From the NCBI GenBank assembly GCA_020347545.1, contig CP070731.1:1573695-1587353 (forward strand): a stretch of 13,659 nucleotides of DNA. Reading direction: 5' to 3'. Shown here one piece after another: positions 1-8,356 of this stretch. The position numbers and the translations under genes are program-made. This DNA comes from Flavobacteriaceae bacterium (GTDB taxonomy: Bacteria; Bacteroidota; Bacteroidia; Flavobacteriales; Flavobacteriaceae). Positions within the stretch are counted from its first letter, which is position 1. The number at the start of each line of letters is the position of its first letter. The notes below the pieces were generated by a model, which saw only the letters and a list, made by a program, of their open reading frames with translations, ran no database searches and was not told the DNA's origin.

Positions 1-1162
1 TTCAAGTGTTGTCCAATTTTTAATTTTTCAACCGGCTTGAATTCATTGTTTACCTGAATGTTACCTCTGGCAAAACCAGTGTGTTTTACAACACCACCTC
101 TGTTCAAGTAACCAACAGACATGAAAGACTTACTGGTTTCCGTACCACCTTGCATGGAAACTGTAGCCTGAACCGTTGGAGCAGCCTGAGTGATCTCATT
201 CCACCAGTCTGTTCCACCTGGCTGAACCTCAACCGTAAGACCTTCTCCTTTTGAACCTGTAAGATCCAATACATCAGGAATCACAGGCCCGTTAGGGTCG
301 TTTCCATATTGAACATGGCCTCTGAAATCTCCTCCGGTTTGAATCACGTCATATGCATAACCTTCCCAAAGCATGTCAGCATGCTGTTGGATGTTTAACA
401 TGTCAGGAATTCCGATCGCGTTAGCAACACCTGTGTAGATATCAACAGTTATTGTTGATTTTTCCATATTGTAGCTACCTGATTTAGTAGTCACAATAAT
501 AACCCCGTTAGATGCCCTTGATCCATAGATCGCAGCTGCACCGTCTTTCAAAACGTTCATCTGATCAATATCAGCAGGGTTAATAGAGGTTAAAACATTA
601 GGATCCGTAGTCTGAACTCCGTCGATGATGTAAAGAGGTCCTGTACCATTGGTTGAACCAATACCACGGATATTTACATTAGGAGCAGTACCCGGAGAAC
701 CGTTGCTCAATACCTGAACACCAGTTACACGACCTTGAAGCGCTTCTGCGGCGTTCACGGTAGGAACTTTTAAAGCTTCATCCATATCAACCGAAGCAAC
801 TGATCCTGTTATGTCTCCTCTTGTTTGAACAGCATAACCAGTAACAACTACTTCCTCAAGGGTGTTATCCCCGCCGGCAAGCGTAATGTTGATTACAGAA
901 TCACTTCCCACTGTTGCAGTTGAAGTGGTCATTCCGATGAAAGAAAACTCTAATACATCGCCTTCATTGGCTTCAATAGAGTAATTTCCGTCGAAATCAG
1001 TAGTAACACCTGTAGAGGTGCCCTGAACAACTACAGCAGCGCCGGGCAGCGGCCCGTCAGCGTCTGAAACTGTCCCTGTGATCGTCTTCTGTGCCATTGC
1101 AAAGCCACAGCTGAAGAAAATCCCCAGAATGATTAAACTTTTAAATAATTGTTTTCCCATAA
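1..1162 (-). CDS. SusC/RagA-family TonB-linked outer-membrane protein, N-terminal part
   Basis: This is the first 387 codons of a large outer-membrane importer; the gene runs off the left edge without a stop. SusC-type proteins are TonB-dependent 22-stranded barrels that bring glycans or oligosaccharides into the periplasm, usually with a SusD lipoprotein, which would lie outside the window. Visible in order are a signal peptide (residues 1-23, cleavage after AMA), a carboxypeptidase-regulatory-like domain (about 25-100, with GTVSDADGPLPGA and DFDGNYSI), and the plug domain, recognised by ALQGRVTGVQV, NIRGIG, PLYIIDGVQ and LKDGAAAIYGSRASNGVIIV. The start is ATG at 1162; the upstream DNA is very AT-rich, with no Shine-Dalgarno site, as is usual in Bacteroidota. 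It lies 227 bp downstream of a DUF1080 gene on the same strand, which suggests import of the substrate or product of the 3-keto-sugar enzymes. The family assignment is firm; the substrate is unknown. Confidence 0.95.
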
Positions 1163-1200
1163 TAAATAATTATTAATTAATAAATTGATTGTAAGCGTGC

Positions 1201-1218
1201 AGTTTTTTGCGAAAAACT
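1201..1218. repeat. Small inverted repeat (7-bp arms) upstream of the SusC gene
   Basis: AGTTTTT (1201-1207) and AAAAACT (1212-1218) are perfect inverted arms around a 4-base loop. The element lies 39 bp upstream of the SusC start, between it and the DUF1080 gene. It has no following T-run in the minus direction, so it is not a convincing terminator. It could be a leader hairpin or a protein site, or chance in AT-rich DNA. Confidence 0.3.
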
Positions 1219-1389
1219 ACCAAAAAATATTTTTAATGCATAAGGATATAAGTTTAAATTAGGTTTTTAAAAATTAATATACAAATAACACAAAACGCCC
1301 TATGGATAACAGTTTTTTAACAATTAAATTGAAGTTGCATCCTTAGCGTTAATTTCTTCTTAAATTTTTCAACTTGCAATATATAAAAT

Positions 1390-2193
1390 TTATCTATTCA
1401 AATCTAATAACATGATATTTTTAAATTCCACCGGATGACTTTCGCTCTGGAGCGAAATATAGCCTGTTTTCAAGGGTTCCCCGGCTTTTTCCTCCAATGA
1501 ATTGTATTCACCACCGATTACAGGTCTGTCATACTCGAGTACCAGGGCGCCATTTACATAATGTTTAATTACCGAATCTCCTCTGACTTCCACTTCTAAA
1601 TCGATCCAATTATCTCCATAAAACGTGTCTGAATTTGAATCAACACAATGTGTCGTTACCAATTCCTCCTCCATATGCACATGCGTTCCAGGAGAACATA
1701 AATTTGCCGTACTTCTCGGAGTTCCTTCCTTCACACCACCCAGCAACTGTACCTCGAGAGAAACGGGAAATTCCTGATCGATCAGCATGGATTCAGGATG
1801 CTGGCAATGAATCATGACTCCGCTGTTCCTAAGGGCCCAGTTTTCACCTCCCTTTACCTGATCTCCCAGAAACCTGTATTTCATTTTTAGTTTATAGTTG
1901 CTAAAAGGTTTTTCATAGAAAATGTGTCCGAATGCATTATCGAAATTATCATAAGCACTGTAATCAACACACAGGGCGCTGTCCCTTACAATAAATGTGT
2001 TTCCCCAGTTCTCTTTGAAGGCGTGTCCGGTTATTTTTACGTTCCAGCCCGTCAGGTCCACTCCATTAAACAGTTGAATCCAGTTTTCTTCTTGTACTGA
2101 ATTCTTGTCAGCATTATCTTTTGCAAATTTACAATTTATTAATAAACTTGATAAACTGATAAGAATAATGCAAAGCTTAATGGTGTCTTTCAC
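1390..2193 (-). CDS. DUF1080 (3-keto-disaccharide hydrolase family) lipoprotein
   Basis: A 267-residue lipoprotein with a type II signal peptide (lipobox LLINC, lipidated Cys21) and one DUF1080 domain (about 38-265). The domain has a concanavalin-like beta-sandwich fold, and the family is named for cleavage of 3-keto-disaccharides. Visible hallmarks are WIQLFNG, LTGW, NSGVMIH, FPVSLEVQLLGG, NLCSPGTH, NWIDLEVEV, YVNG and a final beta-strand (FKNIMLLDL). It differs from the three other DUF1080 proteins here: it lacks the GGNSGIFY, APEMQV and GLQDHG signatures and has instead the EVQLLGG and LCSPGTH block, so it belongs to another subfamily. It is transcribed away from the AraC regulator and towards SusC. 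A candidate -7 box (TACATTTG) lies about 100 bp upstream. The exact bond cleaved cannot be read from the sequence. Confidence 0.88.
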   Translation of the reverse strand: MKDTIKLCIILISLSSLLINCKFAKDNADKNSVQEENWIQLFNGVDLTGWNVKITGHAFKENWGNTFIVRDSALCVDYSAYDNFDNAFGHIFYEKPFSNYKLKMKYRFLGDQVKGGENWALRNSGVMIHCQHPESMLIDQEFPVSLEVQLLGGVKEGTPRSTANLCSPGTHVHMEEELVTTHCVDSNSDTFYGDNWIDLEVEVRGDSVIKHYVNGALVLEYDRPVIGGEYNSLEEKAGEPLKTGYISLQSESHPVEFKNIMLLDLNR

Positions 2194-2263
2194 TACTTTT
2201 TAAATATCAATTTCACACTGCAATTTAAACCCTTCATCAGGTTCTTCTCAATCGATTTCGTAA

Positions 2264-2324
2264 AGTTTTACAATTTATATTAACAACAATCAAATGTAAT
2301 AATCGCTAAAAATTTTGTAAAACT
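2264..2324. promoter_or_regulatory. Candidate operator: 10-bp inverted repeat between divergent genes
   Basis: AGTTTTACAA at 2264-2273 is the exact reverse complement of TTGTAAAACT at 2315-2324. The arms are 51 bp apart centre to centre, close to five helical turns. The right arm covers the candidate -33 region of the araC-type gene, and it sits 16 bp upstream of the candidate -7 box of the leftward DUF1080 gene; the left arm would fall just after that gene's predicted start of transcription. This suits a looping or dimeric regulator such as the adjacent AraC-family protein. Related 8-mers occur elsewhere by chance, so confidence is limited. Confidence 0.4.
2291..2298 (-). promoter_or_regulatory. 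Candidate -7 promoter element of the leftward DUF1080 gene
   Basis: The minus strand reads TACATTTG, an exact match to the Bacteroidota -7 consensus TAnnTTTG. It would give a 5' leader of roughly 90 nt before the start at 2193. No clean TTG -33 element lies 17-23 bp upstream; that position is taken by the right arm of the inverted repeat, which could mean activator dependence. Confidence 0.4.
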
Positions 2325-2345
2325 CGGCCCAAATTAATTACTTTG
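2315..2345 (+). promoter_or_regulatory. Candidate promoter of the AraC-family regulator gene
   Basis: TTG at 2315-2317 (-33) and TTACTTTG at 2338-2345 (-7, one mismatch to TAnnTTTG) are separated by 20 bp, a normal Bacteroidota spacing. Transcription would start near 2351. This decides the translation start: the upstream TTG codon at 2343 lies inside the -7 box, while the GTG at 2373 would have a leader of about 20 nt. Confidence 0.45.
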
Positions 2346-2372
2346 CCATTCAACCATGTTCAAAATATTTCA

Positions 2373-3392
2373 GTGAAAGTTAGTATACATAAAATTGAAC
2401 CTTACAGAGCTGAAGGTGTTGTCTATCATGCAGACACCTGTTTGCCTCTTATCGATGCGGTTTCAAGAGAGAAGTTAAAATTCAAGGCTTTGGCCCGTTA
2501 TACCTATCCGGGTGATCGCTTAACAGAGGATACTGATGGTTTGAATTCTATCGGTTACTGGGATGCCTCGGAGCCTCAGGACTGGGGTCTGGACTGGCAT
2601 AGAAATGAGGGGATAGAAATACATTTTTTGGAGTCAGGTACAATGCCGTATTCTCAGGAAAAAAGTCAAACGATCTTAGTGCCTAATGACCTGACCATAA
2701 CTCGGCCCTGGGAAGCGCATAAAGTGGGTAGCCCAAAAATAGGCATGGGTAAATTTTATTGGGTGATCATTGATCTGGGGGTGAGAAGGCCTCATCAGGA
2801 GTGGGAGTGGCCGGAATGGGTTATGATGACCAAAAATGATCTTGACAGGCTTACTAAAATATTAAGACAGGATGACCAGTGGCTTTGGAAATCAAATCCA
2901 AAAATCCGTGAATGTTTCCATAAGATTGGTACTACAGTTGATAATGACGTCAAAGGGAGCAGCGCCTCGAAAATAAGGTTATTGGTCAACGAATTGTTAT
3001 TACTTCTCTTGGAACTTATTGATTCTAAGGAGGTGGTTCTCAATGAGTCGCTGACCGACAGCTCCAGAAGTGTAAAATTGTTTTTAAGCGAACTTGATAA
3101 AAACCTGTCTGAAAACTGGACCATTGAAAAGATGGCTGACTCTGCCGGAGTAGGACTTACCCGATTTACCTATCACTGCAGGCAATTAACAAATACCACG
3201 CCAATGCGTTATCTTGCCATGAAACGAATTGAAAAGGCCAAAAACATTATGGAGCAAAGTCCTGAATTAAGTGTTGCGGAAGTGGCATATAGCTGTGGCT
3301 TTGCGACCAGCCAGTATTTTTCTACTGTTTTTAAAAAGCAGGAAAAATGCACTCCGTTGGAATACAAATCCAGTTTGATCCAGCCTGTATAA
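2373..3392 (+). CDS. AraC-family transcriptional regulator
   Basis: A cytoplasmic DNA-binding regulator of 339 residues from the GTG at 2373. The longest reading starts at TTG 2343 (349 residues), but that codon overlaps the likely -7 box, and no in-frame ATG exists near the N-terminus. The first ~150 residues form a probable cupin-like ligand-sensing domain (EGIEIHFLESG, VPNDLTITRPWEAH). The last ~100 are a typical AraC domain with two helix-turn-helix motifs: one around WTIEKMADSAGVGLTRF, the other around SVAEVAYSCGFATSQYFSTVFKK, followed by TPLEY. It is divergent from the DUF1080/SusC pair and 202 bp upstream of the sugar-isomerase operon, so it is the obvious candidate regulator of both, probably responding to a sugar. 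It has no membrane segment, so it is not a hybrid two-component SusR-type sensor. Confidence 0.9.
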   Translation: MKVSIHKIEPYRAEGVVYHADTCLPLIDAVSREKLKFKALARYTYPGDRLTEDTDGLNSIGYWDASEPQDWGLDWHRNEGIEIHFLESGTMPYSQEKSQTILVPNDLTITRPWEAHKVGSPKIGMGKFYWVIIDLGVRRPHQEWEWPEWVMMTKNDLDRLTKILRQDDQWLWKSNPKIRECFHKIGTTVDNDVKGSSASKIRLLVNELLLLLLELIDSKEVVLNESLTDSSRSVKLFLSELDKNLSENWTIEKMADSAGVGLTRFTYHCRQLTNTTPMRYLAMKRIEKAKNIMEQSPELSVAEVAYSCGFATSQYFSTVFKKQEKCTPLEYKSSLIQPV

Positions 3393-3594
3393 TATTGTTC
3401 ACTTTGCGAGCTGCATTTTCTTTTTACAATTATTTGAATTTAAAATTACACATAATTGCCTTTATGTTGCGCGGTTAATTGTGAACAGTCCAGGGTTAAA
3501 ATTGTATAATTTCTTTCACTGAATAATAATACACAGATTTACCCTTTTTATCTCTTAATTTCACAAGCCAAAATTCAGTTTAAATTTATCGGAA

Positions 3595-4590
3595 ATGAAA
3601 AATACCATTAGTATGTTAAGAAGATACGGATTCATAGTTTTAGCGTCTATCGCATTAATTAGTTGTGGAAAAAAGGAAAAAGAGGCTGTAAAGGAAGATG
3701 CACCCACTGAAATTTCAGAAGTTCAAAAGCCATTTTTTAAATTATCACTTGCTCAATGGTCTTTGCACAAGGCAATTATAGCGGAGGAGTTAAGCCCGCT
3801 GGACTTTGCACAAAAGGCCAATGAATTAGGGTTCGAAGGTTTAGAGTATGTGAGCCAGTTATATACGAAAGAGCTGGAAAAGGGAGATGACCCGAAAGCA
3901 GCCATGGATAATTTGCTTAAAACCCTTAAAGAAAACAGTGAAAAATACAAGGTTGCCAATGTGCTCATCATGGTGGATGGAGAAGGACATTTAGCTACAT
4001 TGAATGATGAAGAAAGAGCTCAAACTGTGGAAAATCACAAAAAATGGGTGGATGCTGCCAAGTATTTAGGTTGTCATTCTATCCGTGTTAATGCGCATGG
4101 CGAAGGCACCTATGAAGAGGTTGCCGAAGCTGCAGTAAAAGGATTGACAGCACTCTCAACATATGCTGCAACACAAGGAATCAACGTGCTTGTGGAAAAT
4201 CACGGAGGTTATACCTCTAACGGCCAATGGCTTGCAGAAGTAATGGCCAAGGTAAACATGCCTAATTGCGGTACCTTACCGGATTTTGGGAATTTCTGTA
4301 TGACTGAAGGTTATGGATCAATCAACAGTAAAGAATGTGAAGATCCGTATGATATATATAAAGGTGTAAAAGAGCTGATGCCTTTTGCAAAAGCTGTTAG
4401 TGCAAAAAGTTATGATTTTGACGATAAAGGAAATCAACCAAAGATCGATTATGCTAAAATGCTTAAGATCGTTAAGGATGCAGGATATGACGGCTTTATT
4501 GGGGTTGAATACGAGGGAGCCAATTTATCGGAGATCGATGGAATTAATGCTACCAAGGCACTTTTGTTAAAATCTGCAGAACAACTTTAA
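3595..4590 (+). CDS. Lipoprotein with sugar isomerase/epimerase-like TIM barrel
   Basis: A 331-residue protein of the xylose-isomerase-like TIM-barrel superfamily (AP endonuclease 2 fold), which includes keto-sugar epimerases, isomerases and some enzymes acting on 3-keto-glycosides. A lipoprotein signal peptide (lipobox ALISC, Cys24) and a charged linker (25-45) precede the barrel (about 48-331). Candidate metal and catalytic acids are Glu201 (LVENHGG), Asp230 (LPDFGNF) and Glu305 (GVEYEG). Where many relatives have a metal-binding His before Lys, this protein reads VSAKS (268-272), so the usual His seems replaced. Lipidation places it in the periplasm or on the outer membrane, which is unusual for the fold. 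It is the first gene of a close-packed set: the dehydrogenase starts 55 bp later, then comes a DUF1080 gene. A role in isomerising, epimerising or eliminating a 3-keto sugar is inference. Confidence 0.85.
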   Translation: MKNTISMLRRYGFIVLASIALISCGKKEKEAVKEDAPTEISEVQKPFFKLSLAQWSLHKAIIAEELSPLDFAQKANELGFEGLEYVSQLYTKELEKGDDPKAAMDNLLKTLKENSEKYKVANVLIMVDGEGHLATLNDEERAQTVENHKKWVDAAKYLGCHSIRVNAHGEGTYEEVAEAAVKGLTALSTYAATQGINVLVENHGGYTSNGQWLAEVMAKVNMPNCGTLPDFGNFCMTEGYGSINSKECEDPYDIYKGVKELMPFAKAVSAKSYDFDDKGNQPKIDYAKMLKIVKDAGYDGFIGVEYEGANLSEIDGINATKALLLKSAEQL

Positions 4591-4645
4591 AATATTCCAA
4601 GGAAGATAACATTGAAGGGTTATAATATGGTTTAACATTTTTCTT

Positions 4646-5782
4646 ATGGGTTCAAAGATCAGGTTAGGAATTTTAGGCGGAGGCGGCGACTCTTTGATCG
4701 GAGTGCTGCATCGTGTAGCCTTGAGTATGTTTGATCGCTATGAATTGGTAGGGGGAGTGTTTAATCCAAAATGGGAAGAGAATATAGGATTCGCAGAGCA
4801 AATTGGAATAAGTACAGGCAGGGTTTATAAGGATTTTGAAACGCTTATATCGGAAGAAGTAAAGCTTCCAAAGGCAGAAAGAATGGAAGTTATTTCTGTT
4901 CTTACGCCAAATTTTCTTCATTACCCTATGGCCAAGAAACTTTTGGAGAATGGATTTCACGTCATATGCGAGAAGCCTTTGACCACGACTTATGAAGAAG
5001 CTCTGGATCTAAAAAAGACAAAGGACCTTTCAAATAGCATTTTTGCAGTAACCTACACCTATACGGGTTATCCTATGATAAGGCAAATGAGAAAAATGAT
5101 TGAAGAAGGAGAGCTTGGGGAGATTCAAAAAGTAGATGTTCAGTATTTTCAAGGGTGGATCAACCCCATTATTCACGATGCGGAGAAAAGAGCTGCAACA
5201 TGGAGGTTGCAACCCGAAAAATCAGGAATAAGTTGTTGCATTGGTGACATTGGCACCCATGCTTTTGATATGATAGAGTTTGTTACCGGGTTAAAAGTGA
5301 AACAGGTGCTTTCGGACCTGAATTACGTTTACCAGGATAATCAAATGGATGTGGACGGAACTGTTTTGATCCGTTTTTCTGAGAATGTAAAAGGTGTTAT
5401 CCGTGCAAGCCAGATCGCGACCGGCGAAGAGAACAGTTTCATCGTGAAGATCTATGGTAAAAAGGCAGGTTTAAAATGGAATCAGGAAAACCCTAATTAC
5501 GTGCAATACCTGCAGGAAGGGAAGGCGCTTACGGTACTAAAACCGGGTCATGCCTATAACAGTGCGTTATCGCTGGACGGGACAAAGCTTCCTCCGGGCC
5601 ACCCGGAAGGAATTTTTGATGCCATGGGAAATATTTACAAAGGCGTTGCCAAGGCCATAAAAGGTGAAACTTATGATGCGGCAGAGTATCCATCTTTGGA
5701 GGAGGGTATGAGGGGTATGAATTTTATAGAACAAACGGTAGCCTCGCATATAGAGGGAAATATCTGGAAAGAACTTGATTGA
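4646..5782 (+). CDS. Cytoplasmic Gfo/Idh/MocA-family oxidoreductase
   Basis: A 378-residue NAD(P)-dependent sugar dehydrogenase/reductase. The N-terminal Rossmann domain (about 3-125) starts with a glycine-rich dinucleotide loop (GILGGGGDSLIG, 8-19) and holds the family's CEKPL motif (108-112; catalytic Lys110). The C-terminal alpha/beta domain carries CIGDIGTHAFDM (198-209), where Asp201 and His205 match the usual active-site pair. The second beta-strand ends in GVFNPK with no acidic residue, so a preference for NADP or a dual preference is possible. No signal peptide is visible, so it should act in the cytoplasm, unlike the Tat-exported paralogue at 6848. Members oxidise sugars or reduce keto sugars, including at C3; beside DUF1080 enzymes, interconversion of a 3-keto sugar and its parent sugar is the best guess. 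It sits 55 bp after the TIM-barrel gene and 24 bp before a DUF1080 gene, so all three are probably cotranscribed. Confidence 0.9.
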   Translation: MGSKIRLGILGGGGDSLIGVLHRVALSMFDRYELVGGVFNPKWEENIGFAEQIGISTGRVYKDFETLISEEVKLPKAERMEVISVLTPNFLHYPMAKKLLENGFHVICEKPLTTTYEEALDLKKTKDLSNSIFAVTYTYTGYPMIRQMRKMIEEGELGEIQKVDVQYFQGWINPIIHDAEKRAATWRLQPEKSGISCCIGDIGTHAFDMIEFVTGLKVKQVLSDLNYVYQDNQMDVDGTVLIRFSENVKGVIRASQIATGEENSFIVKIYGKKAGLKWNQENPNYVQYLQEGKALTVLKPGHAYNSALSLDGTKLPPGHPEGIFDAMGNIYKGVAKAIKGETYDAAEYPSLEEGMRGMNFIEQTVASHIEGNIWKELD

Positions 5783-5806
5783 GAATTTAAAGTATATAAT
5801 TATTAC

Positions 5807-6562
5807 GTGAAGAATATTGTAATATCAGTGGTTTTAATTGTTTCGCTTTTTTCCTGTAAGGGGAAAAAAGATTCGGAAATTGGACCTGAAACGAATTCAG
5901 CCGTTTCTGAAGCAGGAGACATTTCGGAAAATTCCGAAGGTGACTGGGTTCAATTATTCGACGGCAAGACCTTCAATGGCTGGCACACTTATATGTCAGA
6001 CAGTATTTCAGATCAATGGAAAATAGAAGACGGTATCCTATATTACGAACCTGATCCTGATAAGAATCAGGGTATGAATAATCTTGTCACGGATAAAAAA
6101 TTCGAAAGTTTTGAACTATCGCTGGAATGGAAGATTTCGGTTGATGGAAACAGCGGGATTTTTTACGGTATACTTGAGGATGAAAAATATGTCGTCCCTT
6201 ACATGACGGCACCAGAAATACAGATAAGAGATTATACAAATATTCCTGATTTTTCTGATCATAAACAGATGTCGGGAGCCATATTCGGCATTGTGGGTCC
6301 TGAAAAAGATGTTGCCGGAAAGGCTGGGGAATGGAACCGGTTTTTGATCCGAATTGATCATAAAAAAAATGAAGGCACGGTTGTGTTGAATGGAGAGGAA
6401 ATCATAAGCTATCCGGTAAATGGAGCTGAATGGGGAAGCCTGGTCGAAAATTCTAAATTCAAAGGATGGGAAGACTTTGGAATCAGAAGATCAGGGAGTA
6501 TTGGATTGCAGGACCATGCGCATGGCGTTTGGTTTAGAAATATTAGAATAAGAGAATTATAA
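5807..6562 (+). CDS. DUF1080 (3-keto-disaccharide hydrolase family) lipoprotein
   Basis: A 251-residue lipoprotein starting at GTG; this start gives a compact type II signal peptide (MKNIVISVVL onwards, lipobox SLFSC, Cys17). A short acidic linker leads to one DUF1080 domain (about 46-251) with WVQLFDG, FNGWHTY, WKIEDG, LEWKIS, GNSGIFYG, APEIQIRD, GEWNRF, LNGEE and a final GLQDHAHGVWFRNIRIREL. It keeps the core signature of the family. Where the paralogues at 8495 and 9350 read AGSLYDLIP and AGDLYDLIP, it has SGAIFGIV, which suggests a different substrate pocket. It closes the three-gene set with the TIM-barrel protein and the cytoplasmic dehydrogenase. The predicted role is cleavage of 3-keto-glycosides in the periplasm or at the cell surface, based on family knowledge. 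Confidence 0.9.
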   Translation: MKNIVISVVLIVSLFSCKGKKDSEIGPETNSAVSEAGDISENSEGDWVQLFDGKTFNGWHTYMSDSISDQWKIEDGILYYEPDPDKNQGMNNLVTDKKFESFELSLEWKISVDGNSGIFYGILEDEKYVVPYMTAPEIQIRDYTNIPDFSDHKQMSGAIFGIVGPEKDVAGKAGEWNRFLIRIDHKKNEGTVVLNGEEIISYPVNGAEWGSLVENSKFKGWEDFGIRRSGSIGLQDHAHGVWFRNIRIREL

Positions 6563-6651
6563 GGAATTGGAGTTGAATCAAATTCTTTTGCAACAGAAAA
6601 GTTTTTTGAACCGATAAGGGAGGTTTTTTTATACTTTCTATCTCCAAATAT

Positions 6652-6680
6652 TTGAGGATTAGTTAGTATATTTACGTTTT
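6652..6680 (+). promoter_or_regulatory. Candidate promoter for the Tat-dehydrogenase gene group
   Basis: TTG at 6652-6654 and TACGTTTT at 6673-6680 (one mismatch to TAnnTTTG) are 18 bp apart, an acceptable Bacteroidota spacing. They lie in the 285-bp gap before the gene at 6848 and would give a leader of about 160 nt. Without mapping this is only a candidate. The rest of the gap shows no gene. Confidence 0.3.
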
Positions 6681-6847
6681 TTGAATAATTCCTCTGGCAA
6701 TTTTTTTAAATCCTTTGCGGGACCTTGACGAGATGAAGTGAATAAATGAAGCACCCAAGGCAAAGGTTGAAGTTTTTTAACAATTTTGGATTTAATAATC
6801 GAATATAGATCACCGATTTTTTCTAATTAATTAAGTATTGAAATATT

Positions 6848-8356
6848 ATGAGTAAAAATGCAAAAAAGAATTCAATTTCCAGAAGGGATTTTGTAAACAG
6901 GACCTTGGCTGCATCAGCCGGGTTTACCATTGTCCCTTCATTCGCGGTTAGCGGATTGGGTCATGTGGCGCCAAGTGATAAATTAAATATTGTTGGTGTA
7001 GGTGTTGGTGGAATGGGTCTGAGAAACCTGAGAAATTTAAGATCTCAAAACATTGTAGGTATATGTGATGTAGACTGGAAATACGCAAAAGGATGTTTTG
7101 ATGAATTTCCTAAAGCTAAAAAATACTGGGACTTCCGAAAGATGTATGAGGAAATGGAGAATGAGTTTGATGCTGTGGTCATTGCCACTGCTGACCATAC
7201 CCATGCCATTACTGCTGCACACGCCATGACCATGGGGAAACACGTCTACCTTCAAAAACCTTTGACCCATTCAGTTTATGAATCAAGATTGCTCACAAAA
7301 TTAGCAGCAAAGCATAAAGTAGCTACTCAGATGGGTAACCAGGGAGCTTCCGGGGCAGGAGTTGCTGAAACCTGTGAAATTCTCTGGAGCGGAGCGATAG
7401 GAGACGTTGTAAAAGTTGAATCTTTTACAGATCGCCCGATCTGGCCACAAGGATTGAATACACCTGAGAATGTAGACCCGATTCCTGATACCTTGAACTG
7501 GGAATTATTTACCGGGCCTGCAAAAATGCGTCCATTCAATGAGGTTTATCATCCATGGAACTGGAGAGGATGGTGGGATTATGGTACTGGAGCTCTGGGA
7601 GATATGGCCTGCCATATTCTTCACCCTGTTTTTGAAGGATTAAAACTGGGTTATCCTAGCAAAGTTCAGGCGAGCTCATCGCTGTTGTTGAATGATTCTG
7701 CACCGGTTGCACAAGCTGCTAAACTTACTTTCCCGGAAAGAGGATCTGTAGGAAACATTAAATTACCGGAGGTAGATATTCATTGGTATGATGGTGGGAT
7801 TAAGCCTGAATTACCGGATAACTGGCCAGCCGGAAAGAATCCGAATAAGAGTGGTGGAGGAACTTTCTTCTACGGTACAAAAGATATTCTTCACACAGGT
7901 TGTTATGGTGTTGAGCCAGAATTATTGTCTGGTAAAAAAGTCACACCAAAGAAGACAGAAAGACGTGTTGAAGAAGAGACGGGACTGGCTTGGAACAACG
8001 GAGCGCATGAAATGGACTGGGTAAGAGCTTGTAAGGAGAGCCCTGAGAACAGAACACCATGTACTTCAGATTTTGCCGAGGCCGGGCCTTTCAATGAAAT
8101 GGTTGTTATGGGTGTATTGGCCGTTCGACTTCAGGATCTGAACAAGACGCTTGAATGGGACGGGGAAAATATGAAGTTCACCAATATCGGAGCCAACGAG
8201 GAAATCAGAAATGTAATCAAGGACGGATTTGAGATTCATGATGGACATCCAACCTTCAACAAGGATTATACAAAGCCTATGAATGCACTGGCTTATTCTG
8301 AGGAATTGGTGAAACACACGTACAGAGACGGTTGGGAATTGCCACCGATGCCATAA
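6848..8356 (+). CDS. Tat-exported Gfo/Idh/MocA-family oxidoreductase
   Basis: A 502-residue dehydrogenase with a twin-arginine signal peptide: ISRRDFVNR (Arg12-Arg13), then a moderately hydrophobic stretch to about residue 38. Folded export fits an enzyme that carries its own bound nicotinamide cofactor, as in the periplasmic glucose-fructose oxidoreductase of the same superfamily. The Rossmann domain starts near 45, with glycine loop GVGVGGMG (50-57) and CDVD (73-76), whose acid favours NAD. The EKP motif appears as LQKPL (135-139, Lys137). The second domain carries GDMACHILHP (251-260; Asp252 and His256). The protein is longer than typical members (about 330-450 residues), partly from the leader and a C-terminal extension. 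It is followed 138 bp later by two DUF1080 lipoproteins on the same strand with no hairpin between them, so it probably supplies 3-keto substrates in the periplasm. The exact regiochemistry is inferred from that partnership. Confidence 0.92.
   Translation: MSKNAKKNSISRRDFVNRTLAASAGFTIVPSFAVSGLGHVAPSDKLNIVGVGVGGMGLRNLRNLRSQNIVGICDVDWKYAKGCFDEFPKAKKYWDFRKMYEEMENEFDAVVIATADHTHAITAAHAMTMGKHVYLQKPLTHSVYESRLLTKLAAKHKVATQMGNQGASGAGVAETCEILWSGAIGDVVKVESFTDRPIWPQGLNTPENVDPIPDTLNWELFTGPAKMRPFNEVYHPWNWRGWWDYGTGALGDMACHILHPVFEGLKLGYPSKVQASSSLLLNDSAPVAQAAKLTFPERGSVGNIKLPEVDIHWYDGGIKPELPDNWPAGKNPNKSGGGTFFYGTKDILHTGCYGVEPELLSGKKVTPKKTERRVEEETGLAWNNGAHEMDWVRACKESPENRTPCTSDFAEAGPFNEMVVMGVLAVRLQDLNKTLEWDGENMKFTNIGANEEIRNVIKDGFEIHDGHPTFNKDYTKPMNALAYSEELVKHTYRDGWELPPMP

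Noticed and set aside
1635..1817. Open frame of 60 codons on the plus strand inside the first DUF1080 gene
   Set aside because: It lies wholly antisense to a clear protein-coding gene and shows no recognisable domain or signal.
3393..3594. Search for a promoter or terminator in the gap between the AraC gene and the isomerase operon
   Set aside because: No TTG plus TAnnTTTG pair with proper spacing, and only a 3-bp stem (TGC/GCA near 3404-3414) before a T-rich run; nothing firm enough to list.
6608..6630. Possible terminator after the DUF1080 gene ending at 6562 (AACC/GGTT stem with a T-run)
   Set aside because: The stem is only 4 bp with a 9-base loop; too weak to call, though the T-run at 6624-6630 is noticeable.
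1311..6785. 15-base direct repeat AGTTTTTTAACAATT at 1311-1325 and 6771-6785, both in intergenic DNA
   Set aside because: In AT-rich sequence of this length one such match is expected by chance, and the two copies are in different orientation relative to their downstream genes.
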